NCBI GenBank assembly: GCA_964652645.1
Contig: CAZZCS010000093.1
Span: 1-8,480, forward strand
Direction of reading: 5' to 3'
DNA length: 8,480 bases
From: CAZZCS01 sp964652645
GTDB taxonomy: Bacteria; Cloacimonadota; Cloacimonadia; Cloacimonadales; Cloacimonadaceae
Each line of letters begins with the position of its first letter. Position 1 is the stretch's first letter. The notes under the pieces are model-generated. The model ran no database searches. It was not told where the DNA came from and saw only the letters and a program-made list of their open reading frames with translations. Shown here one piece after another: positions 1 through 5,818 of this stretch. Made by a program: the position numbers and the translations under genes.

Positions 1-1032
1 GACTTGGCAATCCCGTTAAACTTGGATAATGGCCAGCAATCCATCACTAAAACAAAGGAATTCTTTGAGTCGCTGACTGTCTTCAATTCTGCAGCTAAGC
101 TAAAGAACTTCAATATCCCTGTTGCAGATATAGTATTACATCGTAGTTCTTTGGATCTGGTGAAAACCATTAATGCCGCCCGGGACTTCATCATCAATCT
201 AAATCCTCTCATTAACTGGCTCTCCACTGCCGAGAACCTGCTCCCCACCGAGCATCCCTGGCAGACCGAGTTTGGTAAGGCTAAAGAGACTGTACTCAAA
301 CAGGTACAAGAAATAAAGGCTGATGAGATCAAGACTCTGACCGGAAAGATCAGCTATGAACTGCAAAAACTCAAGAAAGACTACATTGAGCATTATGTGA
401 AGCTGCACAGCAAGCACCGCTTGAACAAACATGATGATGTAAAGAAAGCGGAACTCTCCAACGATCCACGGATACGCAATCTGCTCAAGCTTGGTGAAAT
501 AGACATCATGCCCAAACAACAAGTAAACGACATTCTGGAGAAACTGACAAGCCTGAAAACCTGTTTTAACCTTACCGAACAGAACTTGCAGGCTGATCCT
601 ATCTGCCCCCATTGCAGATTCAATCCTGCAGTGGAATCTGGAGCTTCATCAGCAAGCCACACTCTGAACCAGATCGACCAGTTGCTCGATACAACCATCG
701 CCAGTTGGACAGAAATGTTGATCCAAAATCTGAAGGATCAGCATACTCAAGAATCTATCGCTCTGCTTAGTGAGAAAGACAAGACTCAACTGGAAGAATT
801 CATCAAAGGCAAAGAGCTTCCTGATAAGGTGGATGATAACTTTGTGAGGATTCTCAAGGAAGTGCTTGCCGGGCTCACTAAGGTAACTATCAATCTGGAT
901 GAGATTCGCAGAGTGATCAGCAAAGCCGGAGGATCTATCACACCTGCTGAACTGAAACGGGTCTTGGATCAGTATATTGATTCGCTCACTCAGGGAAAGA
1001 ACCCTCAGCGGGTAAGGATAGTGCTGGAGTAA
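1..1032 (+). CDS. brxC: BrxC/PglY-like BREX ATPase (DUF6079 type), C-terminal part, 5' truncated by window edge
   Basis: The reading frame is open from base 1 (Asp-Leu-Ala-Ile...), so the TTG at position 4 is very unlikely to be the real start. This is the last roughly 343 codons of a longer gene. DUF6079 proteins are, from memory, about 1,200 residues with an N-terminal P-loop ATPase, which would lie outside the window. Seen here: a largely helical, Lys/Glu-rich stretch probably forming a coiled coil (about bases 270-440); a CPHC zinc-knuckle-like motif at 604-615, in the 'DPICPHCRFNP' context I associate with this family; a second helical region; and a C-terminus ending VRIVLE just before TAA, also typical. 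In BREX the BrxC/PglY ATPase is an essential cytoplasmic component that acts with PglX and PglZ, and its exact role is unresolved. The family call rests on remembered motifs plus the pglX-pglZ neighbours. The gene ends 3 bases before the next start. Confidence 0.8.
   Translation, partial: DLAIPLNLDNGQQSITKTKEFFESLTVFNSAAKLKNFNIPVADIVLHRSSLDLVKTINAARDFIINLNPLINWLSTAENLLPTEHPWQTEFGKAKETVLKQVQEIKADEIKTLTGKISYELQKLKKDYIEHYVKLHSKHRLNKHDDVKKAELSNDPRIRNLLKLGEIDIMPKQQVNDILEKLTSLKTCFNLTEQNLQADPICPHCRFNPAVESGASSASHTLNQIDQLLDTTIASWTEMLIQNLKDQHTQESIALLSEKDKTQLEEFIKGKELPDKVDDNFVRILKEVLAGLTKVTINLDEIRRVISKAGGSITPAELKRVLDQYIDSLTQGKNPQRVRIVLE
1026..1029 (+). promoter_or_regulatory. Shine-Dalgarno GGAG for the AlbA_2-domain gene
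   Basis: GGAG lies in the last codons of the brxC-like gene, 6 bases before the ATG at 1036. The alternative in-frame ATG at 1045 would be 15 bases away, so 1036 is the preferred start. The location of the site inside the upstream gene points to translational coupling, not an independent promoter. Confidence 0.6.
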
Positions 1033-1035
1033 AAC

Positions 1036-2940
1036 ATGCCAACTATGACTAAAGATGAAGTAATTGAAAGACTTAAGAAATATGAATGGGATGATGTTGA
1101 GTTCAAGTTATGCCAGAATGGAGTTTCGCTGGATGCGTATAAAACAGTATCGGCATTCTCGAATTCAGCAGGTGGACATTTAGTGTTTGGCATCAGAGAT
1201 GAACATGGTAAGTTTGAAATTGTAGGAGTGATTGATGTCGATAAGGTTCAAAACGATTTCCTCAGCTGTATACGGTCTGGGAAGAAATTCGGGACAGGGA
1301 TCGACATTAAACCAAGCATAGTGGAGCATGAAGAAAAGACATTATTGGTGTTTTATATTCCAGAGGCATCCCGAAAGCACAAACCAATTCATCTAAATGG
1401 TAATATAAACGAATCGTATATAAGACGTGCTGGCGGGGACGAGAAATGTAATGACAATGAAATCAAGATGTTTTGGAGAGACTCGTTAGATACTAGTTTC
1501 GACAATCAGCCCCTTGGTAGCTATGATGCAGAAAATTTCTTTGATGAATCAACTGTAAAGGCATACCGTAGGTTCTACTCAGAAAAAAACCAGAACAAAC
1601 ATGCAGATTTGTCTGATTCGAAGTTTTTAGAAGAACTAGGATTTGTTGTAGAATCGAATGGTAGGATGGTTCCCAACAGGGCAGGATTGTTGATGTTTGG
1701 AAAGTCCAAACATATTCTAAAAGAGGTACCAAGAGGAATATTAGACTTCCAAAAGATCAATGCACACTGCGATGATTGGACACCTGATACAAGGTGGAAT
1801 GATAGGTTGTTTGTGGAAGAAAATCTTTTTAATACTTGGGTAGCCATATCAGAGAAATTCATCAGCATATCTGAGATTCCTTTTTCGCTAGATAGAATGA
1901 CCCAAATGCGCAAAGACGAACCTGTTGACTATATTGCCTTCAGAGAAGCAGCAGTCAATTTATTAATGCATCAGGATTATGGAGACTCTACTAGGCCCCC
2001 ACATATAAAGATATTCAAGGATAGAATCTCTTTTTGGAATCCTGGAGACGCATTTTCTTCAGTTGACGTACTTATTGATGGCGGTGAAAAAGAGCTGCGC
2101 AATCCAGTGATTGTTCGTGCATTCCGTCAAATTGGGCTCAGTGAGCAAGCAGGAACAGGAATACGAGCCATAATGAGGAATTGCAGAGATCTTGGATATG
2201 TCCCAGCGCAAATCAAAAATGATAAGTCTGAAAAATCGTTCAGGTTGGATATTGTTAAGCACAGTCTCATTACCGAACGGCAAGTCCTGTTTCAAAGTCA
2301 ACTAGGAGTAAGCCTTACCGATAATGAGGCTTCAGTGTTTGCACTTGCCTGCCAGAAACCTTCAATCACTGTTCCAGATGTAAAATCAGTAATACTGACA
2401 AACAACTCTGAGTCTCTTCAAGTGATTAACAGGCTTCTCACTCAAAGACTTATTGAGCCTGTAGCTGAAAACTACTTATGGAAACTGGCAGAACATCTCA
2501 GAGAAAAGTACGAGCCGGCTAAACCGATATCAGCTGATCAAGGAGAAAGTGACCAAGTTCCAGACACGGGGGGTAACTTAGTCAGTGACCAAGTTCCAGA
2601 CACGGGGGGTAACTTAGTCACTGACCAAGTTCCCACCAAGCCAGATGTGGCATTTATAACTGAGTTATCCGATCAACAGAGGAAAACCTTGCTTTTCTGC
2701 GAAGCGCCCAGAAAACTATCGGACATTATGGCTGAACTTGGCCTTACTCATCGAGATTTCTTCAGAAAGAAACACCTTATACCCTTGATAAAGGCAAATC
2801 TGATTGCCATGTCTTATCCTGAAGAGCCCAATCATCCAGAACAGGCATATACTATTACCGAATCTGGTCTGGCACTAATAACCAAACTCCACGAACTCGA
2901 AAAGAGGAATCAGACTAATGACGAAACAAACAACGATTGA
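1036..2940 (+). CDS. AlbA_2 (Schlafen-like)/GHKL ATP-binding protein with C-terminal winged helices, embedded in the BREX operon
   Basis: A 634-residue protein often labelled 'putative DNA-binding/ATP-binding protein' or 'RecG-like'. The N-terminal AlbA_2 domain (about residues 8-140) shows EFK at 22-24 and the hallmark AFSNSAGG (40-47) followed by LVFGI. A HATPase_c_4-like region follows (about 290-400): REAAVN with N308 as the likely N-box Asn, then MHQDY (311-315), NPG (335-337), RNP (355-357) and E370 followed by GTG (373-375). A winged-helix-like segment covers about 425-480. A linker holds two identical 12-residue repeats (505-528) beginning SDQVP. A last winged helix (about 550-625) has the FRKKHLIPLI and QAYTITESG pattern seen at the end of related AlbA_2 and Fic proteins. 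No Fic motif is present. E17, E22 and D55 resemble the acidic triad of Schlafen RNases (inference). GC is near 40%, lower than its neighbours. It could be an operon regulator, a nucleic-acid-binding accessory or an RNase effector; the sequence does not decide. Confidence 0.85.
   Translation: MPTMTKDEVIERLKKYEWDDVEFKLCQNGVSLDAYKTVSAFSNSAGGHLVFGIRDEHGKFEIVGVIDVDKVQNDFLSCIRSGKKFGTGIDIKPSIVEHEEKTLLVFYIPEASRKHKPIHLNGNINESYIRRAGGDEKCNDNEIKMFWRDSLDTSFDNQPLGSYDAENFFDESTVKAYRRFYSEKNQNKHADLSDSKFLEELGFVVESNGRMVPNRAGLLMFGKSKHILKEVPRGILDFQKINAHCDDWTPDTRWNDRLFVEENLFNTWVAISEKFISISEIPFSLDRMTQMRKDEPVDYIAFREAAVNLLMHQDYGDSTRPPHIKIFKDRISFWNPGDAFSSVDVLIDGGEKELRNPVIVRAFRQIGLSEQAGTGIRAIMRNCRDLGYVPAQIKNDKSEKSFRLDIVKHSLITERQVLFQSQLGVSLTDNEASVFALACQKPSITVPDVKSVILTNNSESLQVINRLLTQRLIEPVAENYLWKLAEHLREKYEPAKPISADQGESDQVPDTGGNLVSDQVPDTGGNLVTDQVPTKPDVAFITELSDQQRKTLLFCEAPRKLSDIMAELGLTHRDFFRKKHLIPLIKANLIAMSYPEEPNHPEQAYTITESGLALITKLHELEKRNQTNDETNND
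2548..2633 (+). repeat. Perfect 36-bp tandem duplication plus partial third copy, in frame
   Basis: Copy 1 (2548-2583) and copy 2 (2584-2619) are identical over all 36 bases. A third partial copy (2620-2633) matches the first 14 bases with one mismatch (G to C at its second base). The unit is 12 codons in frame and encodes SDQVPDTGGNLV at residues 505-516 and 517-528, then TDQVP. It lies in the linker between the ATP-binding and last winged-helix regions. Similar DQV-rich linkers occur in this protein family (recalled). The exact DNA identity, including synonymous positions, indicates a recent duplication. Each copy carries a run of six G (2568-2573 and 2604-2609). Confidence 0.95.
2903..2908 (+). 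promoter_or_regulatory. Shine-Dalgarno AGAGGA for the methyltransferase gene
   Basis: AGAGGA sits 9 bases before the ATG at 2918, inside the end of the AlbA_2-domain gene. It supports 2918 as the true start even though this makes the two genes overlap by 23 bases in different frames. No other well-placed start is visible nearby. Confidence 0.6.
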
Positions 2941-5806
2941 TTTGGGGATTGGCAGTAGCTTCAAAGGTCCCGTCACCTGCCTGGGACAAGTATTTGCCAA
3001 CGAAGATGCCCGCAGAGAGCACTTTAGAAATCTCCTGCGGGAGAAGCTAAAAGATCCTGAGTTTCGCAAGATCGAAGGCTTCCCCATCGGAGAGGATGAA
3101 GATATCATTGCTCTGAGCGATCCTCCCTATTACACTGCCTGCCCCAATCCCTGGATCAATGACTTCATAGCTGAATGGGAAAAGGAAAAGGGAGACAGGC
3201 CGGATGAATATCACCGGGAACCCTTTGCAGCGGATGTGAGCGAGGGCAAGAACGATCCCATCTACAACGCGCATTCCTACCACACCAAGGTGCCCCACAA
3301 AGCAATCATGCGCTATATTCTGCATTATACCGAGCCGGGAGACATCGTCTTTGATGGATTCTGTGGAACCGGTATGACCGGAGTAGCAGCTCAGCTCTGT
3401 GGTGACAGGAAGGTGGTTGAATCTCTTGGTTACACAGTAAAGGACGATGGCACAATCCTGGATGAGGAGGGCAAGCCATTCTCCAAACTGGGAGCCAGAA
3501 AAGCCATCCTTAATGACCTCTCTCCGGCGGCCACTTTCATCGCTGCCAACTACAACTCCCCGGTTGATTTGGAGGAGTTTGAAATAGAGGCAAAACGCAT
3601 TCTGGAAGAGGTGGAAGAGGAATGCGGCTGGATGTATGAAACCTTGCATACTGATGGCAAAACAAAGGGCAAGATTAATTATACTGTGTGGAGCGATGTC
3701 TTTATCTGTCCGAATTGCTCTCAGGAAGTGGTTTTTTGGGATGCTGCAGTTGATAAAAGTACTTGTGTCGTTAGTGAACAATTCAAATGTCTTAACTGCG
3801 GTAGCGGCCTTAATAAAAGAAACTTAGAAAGAGCTTACACTACTATGATTGATCTTGATATAGCTAAAGTCATGCAACAATATGTTAGAACAAGCGATAT
3901 CGCGGGATCAGACTATTCCTTGAGGGCACATGATTCTACTATCAGGCTTGCAAAACAAGTGCCTGTTTTAATAAACTATTCTGCCCTTGGAAAGAGGTTC
4001 GAAAAAACACCAGATAGCCAGGACTTGCATTGTATCGACCAAGTCTCTTCGCTAGACTTAGCCTCTGTTCCTATCGTACCGATACCAGATGGGTACAACA
4101 CTAATCAACCCAAACGCTCGCACGGGCTATCCCATATCCACCATTTCTACACAAGAAGAAACCTAGCCTATTTGCTTCGAGTTTTTCATAAAGTAAGAGA
4201 AAAAGAACAGAAAATATACCTTCTTTGGCTAACTGCAAGTCTGATCAGAACTACAAAGATGTACAAATTTACAGCTGATAGGAAAATGGGTACTGTTAGC
4301 GGAACACTTTATATTCCATCATTATCTGTTGAAAACAGTCCCAATAAGCTCTTGTCGAGAAAACTTGGCGACTTGACATCTATCAACAGCGTTGACACTA
4401 ATAACTGCGTAAACTGTAGATCTAACGATAACCTAGTATTTATGTCTGATTCTGTTGATTACGTCTTTACTGATCCCCCATTTGGCGGAAATATTATGTA
4501 CTCAGAGCTCAACATGTTATGGGAGTCTTGGTTGAGAGTTCTAACGAACAACAAAAATGAGGCAATTGAGAGCGATTTCCAGAACAAATCCTTGTTTGAT
4601 TACCAAGCTTTAATGACAGATTGTTTCAAGGAAAGTTACAGAATTTTAAGACCAGGTCACTGGATGACAGTTGAGTTTCATAATTCAAAAAACAGTGTGT
4701 GGAATTCAATACAGGAGGCTTTACAGGTAGCGGGTTTTGTAGTTGCCGATGTTAGGACTCTAGATAAAAAACAGGGTTCTTTCAAGCAAGTAACAGCATC
4801 CGCCGCAGTTAAACAGGACCTGATTATCTCCTGTTATAAACCAAATGGAGGGATTGAAGAAAGATTCATGAAACTCTCCGGCACCGAGGAAGGTGTCTGG
4901 GATTTTGTGAGAACACATCTGAAACAGCTTCCTAAGGTCGTGGTTGAGAAAGACAAAATGCAGATCGTGGCTGAGCGTCAGAACTATCTACTTTACGACC
5001 GTATGGTAGCTTTTTATTTACAGAGGAATGCCCTGGTACCTTTATCCTCAGCAGAATTCTATAGAGGACTGGAGGAGCATTTCCCTTCTCGGGACGGGAT
5101 GTATTTTCTGCCGGAACAGGTAGTAGAATATGATAAAACAAAGATGAAGATTCCCGATCTGGCACAGATAGAGATATTTATCACAGATGAGGTTTCAGCG
5201 ATCCAATGGCTCAGGCAGTTGCTGAAGGACAAACCTCAGAGCTTTCAGGAAATCCATCCTCAATTCATGAGAGAGATTGCTGGTTGGAACAAAACCGAAA
5301 AGAGCCTGGAACTGTCCCTAATCCTGGAGGAGAATTTCCTCAAATACGATAATATAAGCGAGGTTCCCAGCCAGATTCACACCTACCTATCCACGAACTG
5401 GAAGGAACTGCGGAATCTCTCCAAAGATGTTCCTGCACTGAAAGCCAAAGCCAAAGACCGGTGGTATGTTCCAGATCCCAACAAGCTGGCTGATCTGGAG
5501 CAGATGCGTGAAAAGGCTCTACTAAAAGAGTTCTGGACTTATCTGCCCAAGGACTACAAGCCTAAGAAGCTGAATGATCTGCAAATCGAGATACCAGACC
5601 TACCCAAGAGCAAAGCAGATCTGTTATCAGGCAAGAGATATAAGGTCATTCGTGCGGAAGCAGTACGAGCGGGATTTAAATACTGCTGGCAAAACAGAGA
5701 TTATGAGACCATCATCCTGGTGGCAAAGCGCATACCAAGTACTTTGCTGGAAGAAGACCCCAAACTGCTGATGTACTACGATCAGGCGATTACCAGAACT
5801 CAATAG
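2918..5806 (+). CDS. pglX: BREX DNA adenine methyltransferase, PglXI (type 3) like
   Basis: A 962-residue SAM-dependent DNA methyltransferase with N6/N4-Mtase-type motifs, expected to mark host DNA so that BREX spares it. Order seen: DPPYY at residues 68-72; a highly patterned stretch (about 100-130) containing PFAADVSEG and NAHSYHTKVPHK; the SAM-binding motif FDGFCGTGMTG (145-155); a zinc ribbon with C264/C267 and C291/C294; a TADRKMGTVSG segment (452-462); another CxxC (C497/C500); a second catalytic-type motif, TDPPFGGN (518-525), leading into ELNMLWESWLR; and RILRPGHWMTVEFHNS (575-590). The C-terminal third (about 640-962) is charged and mostly helical, with no motif I recognise. The combination matches what I recall of PglXI proteins of type 3 BREX; the order also recalls DUF1156-type enzymes. 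GC falls sharply across about residues 250-630. The gene is intact, overlaps the upstream gene by 23 bases, and ends in TAG 12 bases before pglZ. Confidence 0.88.
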   Translation: MTKQTTIDLGIGSSFKGPVTCLGQVFANEDARREHFRNLLREKLKDPEFRKIEGFPIGEDEDIIALSDPPYYTACPNPWINDFIAEWEKEKGDRPDEYHREPFAADVSEGKNDPIYNAHSYHTKVPHKAIMRYILHYTEPGDIVFDGFCGTGMTGVAAQLCGDRKVVESLGYTVKDDGTILDEEGKPFSKLGARKAILNDLSPAATFIAANYNSPVDLEEFEIEAKRILEEVEEECGWMYETLHTDGKTKGKINYTVWSDVFICPNCSQEVVFWDAAVDKSTCVVSEQFKCLNCGSGLNKRNLERAYTTMIDLDIAKVMQQYVRTSDIAGSDYSLRAHDSTIRLAKQVPVLINYSALGKRFEKTPDSQDLHCIDQVSSLDLASVPIVPIPDGYNTNQPKRSHGLSHIHHFYTRRNLAYLLRVFHKVREKEQKIYLLWLTASLIRTTKMYKFTADRKMGTVSGTLYIPSLSVENSPNKLLSRKLGDLTSINSVDTNNCVNCRSNDNLVFMSDSVDYVFTDPPFGGNIMYSELNMLWESWLRVLTNNKNEAIESDFQNKSLFDYQALMTDCFKESYRILRPGHWMTVEFHNSKNSVWNSIQEALQVAGFVVADVRTLDKKQGSFKQVTASAAVKQDLIISCYKPNGGIEERFMKLSGTEEGVWDFVRTHLKQLPKVVVEKDKMQIVAERQNYLLYDRMVAFYLQRNALVPLSSAEFYRGLEEHFPSRDGMYFLPEQVVEYDKTKMKIPDLAQIEIFITDEVSAIQWLRQLLKDKPQSFQEIHPQFMREIAGWNKTEKSLELSLILEENFLKYDNISEVPSQIHTYLSTNWKELRNLSKDVPALKAKAKDRWYVPDPNKLADLEQMREKALLKEFWTYLPKDYKPKKLNDLQIEIPDLPKSKADLLSGKRYKVIRAEAVRAGFKYCWQNRDYETIILVAKRIPSTLLEEDPKLLMYYDQAITRTQ

Positions 5807-5818
5807 AGTGGGCATGGT

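Noticed and set aside
4..6. TTG as the start of the first gene
   Set aside because: The frame is open back to base 1, no Shine-Dalgarno can be seen, and the protein family is far longer. The window simply begins inside the gene.
199..612. A 137-codon minus-strand open frame with a hydrophobic translation
   Set aside because: It lies opposite the helical Lys/Glu-rich part of the DUF6079-type protein. Antisense of Lys/Glu/Gln codons gives Phe/Leu-rich pseudo-membrane segments, so the hydrophobicity is an artefact.
1033..1035. Possible promoter or terminator between the first and second genes
   Set aside because: The gap is 3 bases and no stem-loop followed by a T run is seen. The same holds for the other junctions, so the operon reads through.
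2548..2633. Short direct repeats as a CRISPR array
   Set aside because: The copies are directly abutting with no spacers, in frame inside a protein gene, and only two are complete.
3047..3781. A 244-codon open frame on the minus strand
   Set aside because: It lies opposite the strongly conserved methyltransferase motifs (DPPYY, SAM motif, zinc ribbon). Its translation shows no recognisable domain, and no minus-strand context supports it. It is a shadow of pglX.
3636..3827. A 63-codon + strand frame inside pglX, at the start of the low-GC segment
   Set aside because: Considered as evidence of a frameshift or an inserted small gene. The pglX frame is continuous through it with the CxxC pairs intact, so it is an out-of-frame shadow.
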